Notes: generated by a model from the letters alone, not told the origin. Counted from the stretch's first letter, positions 31,687 through 43,149 are shown. The stretch: 64,000 bases of DNA from Malaya genurostris (GCF_030247185.1 NC_080570.1:118944689-119008688), one strand, 5' to 3'. Numbers and translations are program-made.

Positions 31687-32142
31687 TTCGGTTACCGGCA
31701 CCCTTTTATTTAAGCTCATAACTTCTGACTTAGTGCACCTTATGCGGACATCTATACATCAATCGAAAGCTAAAGTCGCTAGCTAACAACTGATTAAGGA
31801 ACTAAGTTAATTCCTTTGATTGAACAAACTTTATTATCAATTTAGTAGTGATAAATTTTTGCCATTTTAAAAAAGGTGTTCGATTACCGGCACCCCAAGA
31901 AAAATCGCAAAAAATGGAAAAATATAAATAACGAATGCAATTGTTCAAAGGAAACCCGGAATTTATACTTTTCGGAGACGTTTCGGACAAAAGTCTTCAT
32001 TGTCTGATGGTGACTTCGCCTTGGCTCTCTTGGCCGATGATTTGGTGTTGATTTGCCCGGATTTCCACGTTTTTTTCTTAGCCGGAGCATCTGCTGTATG
32101 AGCAGTTAGATGTTTGGCCAAAACTGGGTGCCGGTAACCGAA
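31687..32142. mobile_element. 456-bp element with perfect 17-bp inverted ends
   Basis: TTCGGTTACCGGCACCC at 31687-31703 is exactly inverted as GGGTGCCGGTAACCGAA at 32126-32142. A third, near-identical TTCGATTACCGGCACCCC lies inside at about 31880. The size and ends fit a MITE-like element. A clear target duplication was not seen. Confidence 0.6.
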
Positions 32143-32154
32143 ATCGGTAGACAT
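31963..32154 (-). CDS. Small basic hypothetical protein, 63 residues
   Basis: The minus-strand frame starts MSTDFGYRHPVLAKHLTAHT and continues with a Lys/Ser/Ala-rich part (APAKKKTWKSG, SSAKRAKAKSPSDNEDF) ending PKRLRKV. The composition looks like a nuclear basic tail. The start lies 12 bases outside the right inverted end of the 31687-32142 element, and codons 5-10 or so are encoded by that inverted end. It may be a transposon-derived or host frame. No homologue is recognised. Confidence 0.3.
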   Translation of the reverse strand: MSTDFGYRHPVLAKHLTAHTADAPAKKKTWKSGQINTKSSAKRAKAKSPSDNEDFCPKRLRKV

Positions 32155-32639
32155 TTTGAAAATGATAAAACAAATTTGGTTGCGATAATTTTGATAGCAT
32201 CCGGTATTAAATCACGAAATAGATCGATTTCACCTCATATATATTTAATCCACTCACCTTTCCCATTGATGCTCTTCAATTTATGATGCTATAAAATAAA
32301 GTCAGAAAAAAACTTTTGTGTTAATTTCACGCAATTAAAATTTTTTTTTGAACGCAGCAAAAAAGTACAAGCGACTGATTGCTTCGGTACTCAGCACAAA
32401 AAGAATGTGCTGCTATTACACACACATGATATTTGTCGAAATGACGCTATCTGTTTTCTGTCAAAAGTTACGGTGGGGTGCAGCAGGCGAACACCTTCCC
32501 CTATCCATAAATTAAAGGCCATTTCAGAGAAATTTCCACAAATGCGGAAAGCTTCATAGTACTTCATTTTTGCCAACCGGGACAATCAAAGGGGAAGGAA
32601 TATACAACGAAATACCTACATTAGCGTCTACTTCCACTT
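32143..32639. other. No gene seen
   Basis: This is AT-rich DNA between the TIR element and the tandem array. Nothing is recognised. Confidence 0.4.
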
Positions 32640-35500
32640 TCAAGGCCCTACACAATGGTTCAACACATTTCTGGCTGGATTTAGCCTCGTGCCATTACTC
32701 CAAAGATGTTTTATAGAGAAAAACTTCAATCCCCCGTAGTGAAGCAGGCACTTTGAAAACAAGAAGTAATTCAGAGGAAGGTAAAAAGGATTTCCGCGCA
32801 AAAAATTATAAAGTACACTGAAGTCTTTTTACTCGGTTTTTAAACGCCGCTTTTTTACGTGGATTCCTGAAGTTATACGGTTTTTTTACACAAATTTCCA
32901 GTTATCCGGTTTTCATGTTTTGTCTTAGAAATGCATGAAACGTCGAGTATTCTCTGGAAATTTTTTAAAGTCAACTTCCATTTTCGATTATTAAAAAAAA
33001 CTTTTCTTAGATTACACTAGATCTCGACGTTTCATGCATTTCTAAGACATTTGGCATAAAAAAAACGTTGATTATATACTTCCAAGGTTCTACGTTTTTC
33101 TGGTTGGATTAAGCCTCGTGCCATTAATCGGAAGATTTTTTGTAGAGAAAAACTTCAATCCTCCGATCGCACCGGAACTACGGCCAATTGAAAAGTACTG
33201 GGCCAACATGAAGCACGCACTTTGAAAACAGAAAGTAATTCAAAGGAAAAAAATATGGATTTCCATGCAAAAAATTACAAATTACATTGAGGTCTTTTTA
33301 CGCGGTTTTTTGTGCGGTATTTTTACGCGGATTTCCGAAGCTACGCGGTTTTTTTTCGCGAATTTCCAAAGTTATCCGGTTTTCTAGTTTTGTCATAGAA
33401 ATGCATGAAACGTCGAGATCAGGTATTATCCCGAAATTGTTTTAAGTCACCTCTCTAACACATCGATTTCCGATTAAAAAAAAACTTTTTAAGATTCTAC
33501 CAGATCTCCACGTTTCATGCGTTTCCAAGACATTTGGCCTAAAAAAATTTCATTATAAACTTCCAAGGTTCTACGCTTTTCTGGCCGGCTTTAGCTTCAT
33601 GCCATTACTCGAAAGGTGTTTATAGAGAAAGACTTCAATCTCCCGAACCCACCGAAATGACGGCCAATTGAAAAGTACTGGGCCATCATGAAGCAAGTAC
33701 ATTGAAAACAGAAAGTAATTCAGAGGAAGACTAAAATGAATTTCTACGCGAAAAACTATAAAGTACACTGAGTTCTTTTTTACGCCGTTTTAAAGCGATT
33801 ATTTTTGCGCGGATTTCCGAAGTTATGTGGTTTTCTTGTTTTGTTTTAGGGATGCATGAAACGTACAGATCTTGTATTATTCCGATTTTTTTTGTTTTGT
33901 CAACTCTCCAATACTTCGATTTTTTTTTAAATTAACTTTTTTAGATTTAGACCAGATATCTAAGACATTGGGCACCAAAACAAAATTTTTCGATTACATG
34001 CTGCCAAGGTCCTACACAATAGCTCTACATTTTTCTGGCTGGATTTAGCCTCGTGCCATTACTTATAGCCTTTAGCCTCGTTTTATAGAGAAAGCACTAC
34101 AACCGGAACTAGGGCCAATTGAAAAGTACTGGGCCAACATGAAGCAGGCACTTTGAAAATAGAAAGTAATTCAAATGAAGAAAAGTATGGATTTCCATGC
34201 AAAAAATTATAAATTACATTGAGGTCTTTTTACGTAGTTTTTTTGTGCGGTATTTTCACGCGGATTCCCGAAGCTACGCGGTTTTTCTATGCGAATTTCC
34301 AAAGTTATCCGGTTTTCTTGTTTTGTCATAGAAATGCATGAAACGTCGAGATCTGGTATTATCCCGAAATTTTTTTAACTCACCTCTTCAACACATCGAT
34401 TTCCGATTAAAAAAAAAACTAGTTGACTATTAGCTACTAAGCATCAAAGAAATTGCAAAGGTGTATTTATCAGGCAAATGTATTTGGTATTTTCCGTTTA
34501 CTAAGTGAACATGAAAAAATATCTAATGTAGCTTCGCCACATCGTTTTGGTTCGTGTGCTGTCCGACCGTTCGGAGCTAACTAAAGCAAAGAAACCTAGC
34601 TTTGAGCAGGCCAGGCAAACAATGCGGTTACAGGTTCGTATGTAGAAGGTCCCCGCTTCCGACGGCGAGTCGACCCTTTCGACCCGAAATGACCTATTCG
34701 GCGAAATGACCAGTTCCCATTTCCGACGTTACGCGATTTTGTTGTTTTGTCTTAAAAATGCATGAAACGTCGAATTCTTGTATTATACCGACATTTTTTT
34801 AACACTAATATTACACCAGATGTCGACGTTTCATGCATTTCTAAGACATTTGGTATCAACAATTTTTTTTTTCGATTATATACTTTCAAGGTCTTACACA
34901 ATGGTTCTACACTTTTCTGGTGAGATTTAGCTTCGGGCCATTACTCGAAAGGTGTTTTATGGAGGAAACCTTGAACGCTCGAACGCACCGTAGCTACGGT
35001 CATTTGAAAAGTACTGGACCATCATGAAGCAGGCACTTTGAAAACAGAAAGTAATTCAGAGGAAAAAAATAGATTTCCAAGCATCCATGCAAAAAATTAT
35101 AGTTTACACTGAGGTTTTTTTTACGCGGTTTTTATGCGGTTTTTTACGCGGCATTTTTTACGCGGATTTCCGAAGTTATGCGACTTTCTTACGTGGATTT
35201 CTGAAGTAACATGGATTTCCGAAGTTACACAGCTTTCTAAAATTCCGAAGTTACACAGATTTCTGAAATTTATAACATTTGGTATTTACAAAACAAAATC
35301 GATTTCGGAAATCTCAAAGACCAAGAGTCGACTTTTTCCAATTTTTTTCTGAAATTACACCAGATCTGGACTTTTCATACATTTCTAAGATATTTGGCAT
35401 CATACATTTTTTTTTCTTATGTTTTGCGGTTTTTTCCGTGCGAATTTCTGAAGGTACGCGATCCCAAAATCGTTTTTTTTTTCAATAATATTTTTAGTAC
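32640..35500 (+). repeat. Tandem array of about 450-bp units, each with a transposase remnant plus ACGCGG repeats
   Basis: Units start at 'caagg-c-tac' near 32641, 33085, 33563, 34007 and 34888. Each unit begins with a Tc1-like transposase piece: FWLDLASCHYSK with the second catalytic Asp, then (best at 33150-33215) APELRPIEKYWANMK, the conserved C-terminal motif, with frame breaks. The rest of each unit is the TACACTGAGGTCTTTTTACG terminal motif, ACGCGGATTTCCGAAGTT repeats, 'gaaatgcatgaaacgtcgag' and related phrases. The 34007 unit is interrupted by the TTCGCC element at 34430-34725. No unit encodes a whole protein. Confidence 0.75.
34430..34725 (-). mobile_element. TTCGCCGAAA-type MITE, partial copy in the tandem array
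   Basis: On the minus strand it begins GGGAACTGGTCATTTCGCCG (near 34725) and runs through the internal block shared with 55964-56744 (GCTAGGTTTCTTTGCTTTAG, GACAGCACACGAACC, CGATGTGGCGAAGC). It lacks the opposite terminal array, and the array sequence does not resume at the same phase, so the insertion came with a deletion or rearrangement. Confidence 0.7.
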
Positions 35501-36520
35501 ACCATATTGCATATTGCATATATATTTTTTTTAGTATAATGCGTTTCTAACCCATTCGGCATAAACAAAATTTCAATTATGGAATTTTTTAGAATACACC
35601 AAATCTGGACGTTTCATGAATTTCTAAGACATTTGACATCATAAAAAAATTGACATCCAAAATAAAATCTTCAGTTTTGCGACAACCGTTAGATATGACC
35701 AAAGTACTTACCTACTTTTGAAAAGTGACAGCGTTACACCTGATCTGAAAATACAAAAAGAAAAACATTCATCAAAATCACATTAAAAATAAAAACGGTA
35801 GAGTTATAATTTTCATTTAGTGGGGTTTGGTTGAAATATATTATTCATAAACTTGCATCAATTTCCAATCGGGTTATTTTTTGGCCACCCATTGAAATTT
35901 AACTAAGCAATCGAACTGAGCATTGGGTATGCTAGTGAAAACGAATAAATATAGACAGAAATGATTTCAGCGGCGTTGATATTATACTACCGATGACGCT
36001 CGCGGCTTACACGGTTTCCATTCCATTACTTTAAACTGGCGATGAATTACATTCATGGAAATAATAACATTTTCGAAGAGATATTGGGTGCGAATAATTT
36101 ATTTTTTCATTACCTGGCTTCACTATTTCTACATTCAGTAACAAATCTGCCTTGTAGTGTTACGGAAAATAATCACATTGAAATCAATTCAACTTTAAAT
36201 GTTATAGCCCATACATTGCGTCGACCAAAATAAATCTCGTTTTCGAAAATTCCGATGACTTTTGTTGCGTGGATTTTTCTATATTAATATCGACAAAATG
36301 TTCACAACTTAGGTTATGTAATTGTTTATTTACATTGTTCACTCGTTTGATTTGATTGAGAAGTAAGAGCTGATATCTTATGTTTCAAAATAATGTTATT
36401 TTAATTCAACTGTCATTTACATATCTGTGCGTACAGTAGACAATGTTCCCGAAAATCGTTGCTCTCGCTAGCTGTGGAGTTCGCACTGTAAAAAAAATTT
36501 GGTATGTAAAACCATCTTCA
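35501..36520. other. No gene; decayed ACGCGG-family tail, then unique AT-rich DNA
   Basis: ACGCGG-family phrases fade out by about 35640. From there to 36520 nothing is recognised. Confidence 0.4.
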
Positions 36521-36524
36521 ATTG

Positions 36525-36960
36525 GGGTCAGGGTCATTTCGCCGAAAGCATTTCGTAGAAAGGGGGATTTCGACGAAAAGGGCCTTTTACCGAACGACAT
36601 TTCGCCAAATCGTACAATTGTCTTAATATCGTATTGGAATTGATTTAAAATATATAGAAATGAAAGATGATAGTGCTTCCGTTTTGTTATCCTTCAATTG
36701 TACTCCTAAACTATTTCATATTTAAAATAACAGGTGAATTCATTTACTTTTTAATCCAGAAATACTACTCCCTTGATTAAATTTTTCAGATCGATTCATG
36801 ATCCTCAGAATTAAATTTCCAACTAAACTTGTTGACTTTCTTAGCAACTAAGCACGAAAGCATTTGCTTTGGTTTTTCTACCAGACAAATGTTTGCGGAA
36901 TTTTCCGTTAACTGAGGGCAAATGAACATGCCTTGTATAAAAAAATTTAAAGAGAAAACT
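36525..36960 (-). mobile_element. TTCGCCGAAA-type MITE, degenerate minus-orientation copy
   Basis: It starts GGGGTCAGGGTCATTTCGCC and has four or five terminal-array units. It then has the inverse of the subterminal phrase seen near 48290-48310 (AATTCCAATCACGATATTAA), and further on the inverse of the internal sequence around 48170 and 56390. The far end is not clear. Confidence 0.6.
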
Positions 36961-37150
36961 TTTTTCCACTTACACTACAAGATATTATGGAACAGGGAGC
37001 TCTAGTACTCGGGTTCGACAGTTCAATTAAAATGATATTCACCATTCCATATGTCAAATTATACTTTCTCGACAAGATTTTTTTTTCATTGTCCCGAAAA
37101 AAACGTTCTGAGGGGTCATTTTTAATATTGTAGACTGCACATTTTTACTA

Positions 37151-37661
37151 CATGGAGTGAAAAGTCCCGACATCTCACAGAAAAGACGTGAATATTTTTG
37201 TTGGGAACAAGCCTCTAGATAGCCTCTACCAAATTTCTAGAACATCTATCCACTAGCAGATCGTGTTAGGCGAGTTCTAGTTTAAATCAAGCTACAAAAG
37301 AATAAAAAAACGGACCAGCGCATTCATGCATAAAAGCAATGGTGGAATTGAATGATTTGCGTTATGGATTGGTCCATCATCCGCCGTATTCTCCAGACCT
37401 GGCCCCCAGCGACTATTATCCGTTTCCAAACCTGAAAAGGTTTCTTCAGGGAATGAAATTTTCGTCGTATGCTGAGGTCATTGCAGAAACGGAAGCCTAT
37501 TTGAAAGGCCTTGACAAATCATTTCTTTTTTTTTCAAAGGGCATGGAGGACCGATGGGTCAAGTGTATCGCTCTAGATGGAGATTACACTGAAAAATAAA
37601 AAGGTTTTCACGGTAAAAAATCGACTTATTCTCTGTTAGACCCGGGACTTCTCATTCCATG
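37151..37661 (+). mobile_element. Internally deleted mariner, about 511 bp
   Basis: CATGGAGTGAAAAGTCCCG at 37151 is inverted as CGGGACTTCTCATTCCATG at the right end (to 37661). TA precedes the left end; the right duplicate appears mutated to TT. Inside is only the C-terminal third of a transposase. The ends differ from those of the 8505-9675 element, so this is another mariner lineage. Confidence 0.75.
37339..37599 (+). pseudogene. mariner transposase, C-terminal part only
   Basis: It reads LVHHPPYSPDLAPSDYYPFP, then LKRFLQGMKFSSYAEVIAE and DRWVKCIALDGDYTE. SPDLAPSD contains the third catalytic Asp. The N-terminal DNA-binding domain and the first two catalytic Asp residues are missing by deletion, so the product could not work as a transposase. 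Confidence 0.88.
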
Positions 37662-38910
37662 TTGTGTATGACAAACCAAATCTATACTTTATCAATTGAA
37701 TTACACACATAAAACCGAAAGTGAGTAAATATTAGATTGATGGCACAAGTGGTGAATTTGTTTAGTCTGTTTCGAAGAATTGATTCAACCATTTTTTAAG
37801 AAATGAGAATTATCGAATCCAAAACCAATATCGAATATGAAACTGTAAAATATCTAGTTCAGACTAACTTTCCAATTCTAAACAATCATGTCAGAAAAAT
37901 TTTGAATTTATAGTAGTTAATCATTTCAATAGTAGTTAATCATTTCTTGTACAGAGTTCATGGTGTTCGATTGACTAGCCCCATCTTGAGGTAATGTTTG
38001 TAGCAAATGGATTAAAATATTACTAACTTTCGATCTCTTCCTGATAGTTTATATTGTATAGATAGGTGTTTGAAAGATATTTGAGGTAAATCAATCTGGT
38101 ATGACCACTTACTGGAAGCTGACTTTTTAGTTAAATGTTTCCTTACAAAATATTCATTTTGCATTACAGGTCGACGTTTCGAAGGAACATTTCATCATCT
38201 TCAGGGGAAAACAAACCCAAATGTTTTCCCCCTAGTAAATATAGTAGGTAGTACATTGAAAATGCCCGTGAATGCAAACGACTATTGTGTAACAGACATT
38301 TCGTTTAGTCCTTGAAAATGATCCTTTGAAACGTGGGACTGTGTAACGCAAAATAAAGGTTTTGTTATAAGCTATTTTACCAATACACACCCAATGAATG
38401 TTATTTAAAAAATTATTAGGTTTGTTCAAAATACTCATGACTATTTTGCTTACTTATGCGTTTCGTCTTAGACTTATTAGCAGTGCATTATCAGTTTATG
38501 TTGAAATCACGAGGTGGCATTAGCAGTGTTTTAATACAAACTGTTAATACACTGATTAGTCTCAGACCGTCAAAAGTTATTTTTTTAGTTGTTCGTTCCA
38601 GAAACGAGTACCAGAATATAATGGCTCCGGTGACACGTTCCCCGTAGATACGTGTCAACCCGTTTTTTTAAATCCAATTCAACATGGTCTAAATAACCGA
38701 GTCCGCTTTCCCGCTGTCAATGTCTACTACGAAAATCGCGCAGTTTAATTTTTGTCTGACATTTCTTGCGCACAGCAGCAATAAAACACATGCGAAACGA
38801 CATGTAAAACAACATCAACAGCAGAAAAGAGCGAACCAGAAATCCTACCGGCAGCGTAAAACGAGGAAGCCCGGAAATATCTGGGTTAATTTTTATGCCT
38901 TTTGTTGTAG
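37662..38910. other. No gene recognised
   Basis: This is AT-rich DNA with no coding exon or element boundary recognised. Confidence 0.35.
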
Positions 38911-39043
38911 CACGGCGGCTGCATGTTTGCACAACTCAAATGGTTGTATCTCCACCCACCTGGGTTCTCCACCTCCGCCTTATCGAGGAGGTGGCATACC
39001 ATCATCAGTGCCACCGTCATCGATCGAACTGAAAGAAGTGCCG
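38911..39043 (+). CDS. Candidate internal exon, Pro/Ser/Gly-rich, unidentified
   Basis: It is preceded by a pyrimidine-rich acceptor (TGCCTTTTGTTGTAG) and followed by a possible donor, CCG|GTGTGT. The open frame between them reads LHNSNGCISTHLG, then SPPPPYRGGGIPSSVPPSSI and ELKEVP, with GC-rich third positions unlike the surroundings. No family is recognised. It could also be a chance GC-rich island. Confidence 0.3.
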
Positions 39044-40254
39044 GTGTGTGTATTATTTTTTTTGTTATTTTCATTTCTCTTCTCTGAAACATGCTCCGGA
39101 TACATGACATAACATAGGCTTCAATGTCGGTCGGGGTTCATCTTCCGGCGTTGAAGACCCCATCCGAAGAGAAGAACACCGACGCAGTTACTGCAGGTCT
39201 ATTCATAGTGAATGAACTTAAGGTTATAAACGGCAGCCCGAATGAGCCACTCGCCGTTGTTGAGAGTGCATTTTTAGTGCCAATTCTTCCCGAGATAGAA
39301 ACCTGCTAGAGCCTGCTAGTTGAAGTAGCAGTTTCCTGTCAACAAGGCAACGAGAAGGCTGCTGGGCATGGAAGAAAGTAAATAACTTGTTGTTACCGTT
39401 GTTTGAGATAAGCTGTAGCACACATTCGTCTCGGTCTTTGTGTGTCGTGTGTGTTGCTGCTGCTAATGGTTGCCCGTACTTTCGGCTGTAGTTGAAGAGC
39501 CATTTCGGGCCGTTTAATTAGGGTATGCGCTAGTTAGACTGACTTCAGGAAATCTTCACGGTTCTCAATTTTCTCAAACAGCACAAAAAGTTTGCGAAAT
39601 TGAAGCGAATCAAAAAGAACAGTTTTTACATCAACGTGGAAATTTCGTTTAGAATGTAGGTTGTATCTAAATTGCACTAAGTACCTGGTGTCCTCATTTT
39701 ATTGTTGCACTAATTCGGACGTATTAGAAATTTTTTTTATCGGTATTTTAGTTACTAGCAGATAAAAACAATTTTTTTCAATTATTTTACATTCAACGTT
39801 TTGGTGCTATTGATTTGCACCTTTTTCAGGGCTCGCAGCATAAGTTATGCAATTGGCCTTAATTTATTTTTGTAATAATCATCAAAATATCGCTTTGTAT
39901 TTTTCATCTTTGCGTAGACAAGCGGTTCTTAAGCCTTTTATATTGCAAATCCCTTTATATCCGACTCGGATAAATACGCACTCCCCGTGTAAGTAAGATT
40001 TTATGCAGATGATGTTTTGTTTTCAATAATTTCATAAATTTAGTTCAATTGATTCAATTTTTAAACCAAAGCTCCCAAATATTCAGTAATTTTACTCCGG
40101 TCAGTGATCGTCCCCAATCGCCCATTTACTGCCTTATTCCTTATTCAAATTTGAAGTTGGTCAATTTTTTCATCATGGTTTGAAGACGAATAGTTTTACG
40201 ACTATTTGACTTGGGAAATACTTTCAGATAGATGTGCCAGTTCAACTGACCTAC
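39044..40254. other. No gene recognised
   Basis: There is a moderate-GC region to about 39500, then AT-rich DNA. A 61-residue plus frame at 39124-39309 has no motif or splice support. Confidence 0.35.
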
Positions 40255-41100
40255 TGTTCCTTAGGAAGCCTAAGCACTCGCACCTTGGAGTCAGTGCTAC
40301 CAATCCAATCCTTACACACTTCCGTTCACTCTTTCTTCAAGTTCTTATCGATTTTAAGGACCTTCCCAGTTTTCCGGATCTTACCCTTTATAATCACCCA
40401 AATTTTTTTGTAGCATGAAAAGCTCGGGTAAGTTCAATGGATTTGCCTTCTTCGGCACAGATACAACACCATTCCATCACTAGTTTCACTTTATGGCACA
40501 ATGCCAAATCCAGCCAGGGTTGCCTTCGTGGGGCCGAAGAAATGACAACAAGCACTTCTGCTGACATTCTTCTTTATATATTTGGCCATTGGTGGTACCG
40601 GTCGTTATGTACGGCTTGCTGATTTTTCTGCACGCACAGATCGCCTACCATAACAAGTACTTGTTGACAAGTTTGTCGATCTTCTTCTTCCGAAACTAAT
40701 CACGAACATCCAGGCGGAACTGGTCGACGAACAACTTCAGGCCGGAAATCTGCTTGGTTTCCGCCTTAATGTACGTCTCGTCATGCATTTCGATACATTC
40801 CGGTTACACCAACCATTCGCGGTACCAGGCGCAGGATGTCGTCGATGTTGAGACATCTCGGACCCGCTTCATTGCTTTTTTTGATGAAACAGACGGACGA
40901 ATTTACCATTTTGGTCTCGTCCTGAATCAAAAGTTTCGGATTCTTGCAGTGATCCCTCATCTTCCTTGGGTTCATAGGATTGTTTTTTTTTCGGAAACAA
41001 TCCAATTGTCGATTCTCAAATGTTTCGCAATTCACTTGTGGAACTGGCTTACATTTTTTACGAGCACGCCCATACCTTTTTTGTCGAAGCACTTATTGCT
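40255..41100 (-). pseudogene. Tc1-like transposase, nearly complete but frame-broken
   Basis: The minus strand carries an N-terminal part (GRARKKCKPVPQVNCETFEN, SNEAGPRCLNIDDILRLVPR), then MHDETYIKAETKQISGLKLF with the first catalytic Asp. YITTGTTNGQIYKEECQQKC follows, then WLDLALCHKVKLVMEW with the second Asp, and a C-terminal part WVIIKGKIRKTGKVLKIDKN. The frame changes at several points and contains stops (after QFRLDVRD, and within the C-terminal part). The family is that of the split relic at 20766-23245 and the array remnants. The overlapping plus-strand frame at 40754-41224 is its shadow. Confidence 0.82.
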
Positions 41101-41299
41101 TGAAAACCATCTCGATAAACGTCTGATGACTCTAAACGATCACTGTTCGAACACATCAGTGATCGGAATTGGTATGTTTCGGGTCAAGCAATTCCGGAAA
41201 ATTCAAAACATGCATCGGGATTAAATTTCGTACTGTTTTCGTAGTAAGCGCTGATATAAGTCTGGTCAAAAAGAGTATCCAAAAGAGAAATACGACATG

Positions 41300-41490
41300 T
41301 TGATCGGGAACGCTTAAAAAACGTCATACCTTCTTAAGTGACTTTCGGTCAGGAAAAAAATTCCGTGTAAATCACTCATCACCTACGGTAATCTGCAAGC
41401 TACGTGTCCAAATTGTCAAAATAGTGTTCACTACGAGAAGTTCTGTGATAAACACCCAAGAACAGCAGCAGTTTCTCAACAACACACCTA
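41300..41490 (+). pseudogene. Gag-like ORF1 zinc-knuckle fragment (copy 4)
   Basis: VTFGQEKNS near 41339 is followed after a frame change by CKSLITYGNLQATCPNCQNS and VHYEKFCDK. This is an intact C-X2-C-X4-H-X4-C knuckle, aligning with the ORF1 of the elements at 19621-20631 and 54614-55507. Only this central part is preserved. It runs into a poly-C tract at 41495. Confidence 0.75.
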
Positions 41491-41494
41491 CCTT

Positions 41495-41514
41495 CCCCCC
41501 CCCCCCCCCCCCCC
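41495..41514. repeat. Poly-C tract, 20 bases
   Basis: There are twenty consecutive C residues, preceded by CCTACCTT. This is unusual in such AT-rich DNA. Length may be unreliable in sequencing. Confidence 0.9.
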
Positions 41515-41833
41515 TTCATACCTCTTGAGTTTGTTGTATAAAATTGAGGTCCCCTCTCCACTAAGGAGTCACTAAGAGACCCAATAACAATAAGAACGCT
41601 ATTTTTTTGCCGCTCAAAATTGTCTCATCTTTAAGATTACATCTCCTGAACCAGAAGTTATAGAAAGTCGGATTTCGGGTATTTGTACACGTCACTTACC
41701 CCGGGTCACTTCGGTGTCAGAAAAAAAAGAGTTTGTGGGTTCGGGTCGGGTATGGGTGACGATTTTTCATTTTTAACGGGTACGGGTTCTAAAATTTGTT
41801 CGGGCTAAGTTATTCGAACCCGATACACACTAA
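41515..41833. other. No gene; GGGTNCGGG-rich patch at about 41725-41830
   Basis: Repeated GGGTTCGGGTCGGGTATGGG and GGGTACGGGTTC motifs near 41728-41790 look like a decayed short tandem repeat. Nothing coding. Confidence 0.4.
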
Positions 41834-42574
41834 ATTATTTTTACGGATGTCGATAAATTTTTACTGACTTTCAAACAGCTGAAGATTCAGTAATCAGTTC
41901 AGTAAGTTTCATTTGCTGAACTTCGATCTGTCATAATTCTACTGACTTGTTCATCAGACAATATCGATGTTCGGCGGAATTTACAAAATAATTCCCCAAT
42001 ATAATCTGCGAAGCATTACTGTTATTGATGATTGGTGAAAGGAAGGAGCAAGTGTTTTTAAATGTTCCTCCGATCAATTAATTTATTTATGCGTTATCAA
42101 TGATGGTTTACACTTATTATTCAAAAATAAAGCATGCCGGTTGTCATCGTTAGAGTACCAATTTCAGTAGAATATGGGATATTCAATCATTTTATTAGAG
42201 TACTGAAATGAAAAGCAGTAAAAAGTTTTTAGAATATATTCACCCAAAGAAACCTTATCGTCAGGAATCAGTATTATTTATTTTTTTTTGTACAGTGTTT
42301 TTTTACTAAACACATCGAAATGTTCACATCTTCACATCCGAAAATAATGATATTTCCATTTTTTGTAATTCTGCTGAACGGCATAGTAATGTTTGCTGAA
42401 ATTTTTCATTATTTTTTATTATTTACTGAAAAAGGATAAAACCCACTGAGTTTGACAAAAGATATGACATTTTAAAGTTTACAGACCGTGTCGGTAAAAA
42501 GTTTCGTGCCTTCAGTAGTTCTTTACTCAACCGTAAGTTGGATAAATTTCACCTATCGTTCAGTAAAAATAATG
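41834..42574. mobile_element. Probable TIR element with ATTATTTTTAC ends
   Basis: AAATTATTTTTACGGATGTC at the left and the inverse of ACATTATTTTTACTGAACG at the right form imperfect inverted repeats. Both are followed by AAATTT-like motifs and by several TTACTGA motifs pointing inward. About 740 bp, non-coding. Target duplication not resolved. Confidence 0.45.
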
Positions 42575-42879
42575 TTCAAACGAGCCTAGGCTTAGTTTAT
42601 TTTATTTAGGTGCAGGGAAATGTTAAATTGGAGCTGAAATCTCATAGTCTCGTTCTCATCGACATGATGCTATCACCTTCTGCGTTAGTAGTAAAATGAG
42701 AGGGTGCAAATTGGTTTGTATGGAAAAACTACGAAAAAAATCAGCTTGACATCCTATAGTGTATTTAAACCCTTTAATGTGATTTTAAATTGCCGGTAAT
42801 TTTTTCCGTCTTTTGTCAATTTTTTTCATAAAAGCCGTCTGTAACATTCATATTCATACATTAGACTTTTTCATCTCAT

Positions 42880-43080
42880 GAGGTCTATTTCTATGCGGTT
42901 TTTTACACGGCTTTTGCTGTGCGAATCTCCGAAGTTACGAGGTTTTCTTACGCGGATTTCCGGAATTATGCTGTGTTCTTGTTTTGTCTTAGAAATGCAT
43001 GAAACGTCGAGATATGGTGTTATCCTGAATTTTTTTTAAGTCCACGAATTTTTTTTTCATGTCCAAATGGAGTTGAAATC
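42880..43080. repeat. ACGCGG-family fragment
   Basis: GAGGTCTATTTCTATGCGG and 'tacgaggttttcttacgcgg' are followed by 'gaaatgcatgaaacgtcgag', in the same order as in the 33-35 kb array. It is a single truncated unit without the transposase remnant. Confidence 0.6.
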
Positions 43081-43149
43081 TCATAGTCTCGTTCTCCTCC
43101 TTCAGGTATAAAACCTCCTCATCTTCGATGTTAACAGATTACAGTAATC

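Noticed and set aside
34395..34735. ATTTCCGA as an 8-bp target duplication around the partial TTCGCC element
   Set aside because: ATTTCCGA is part of the surrounding tandem unit at both places and the left occurrence is 20 bases from the element edge, so the match is a coincidence of the host repeat.
32640..35500. CRISPR-like or satellite array with short spacers
   Set aside because: Units are about 450 bp with transposase similarity. There are no short identical repeats with unique spacers, and the DNA is eukaryotic.
40754..41224. 156-residue plus-strand frame
   Set aside because: It is antisense to the Tc1-like transposase relic, whose motifs (HDETYIK, GQIYKEEC) are on the minus strand.
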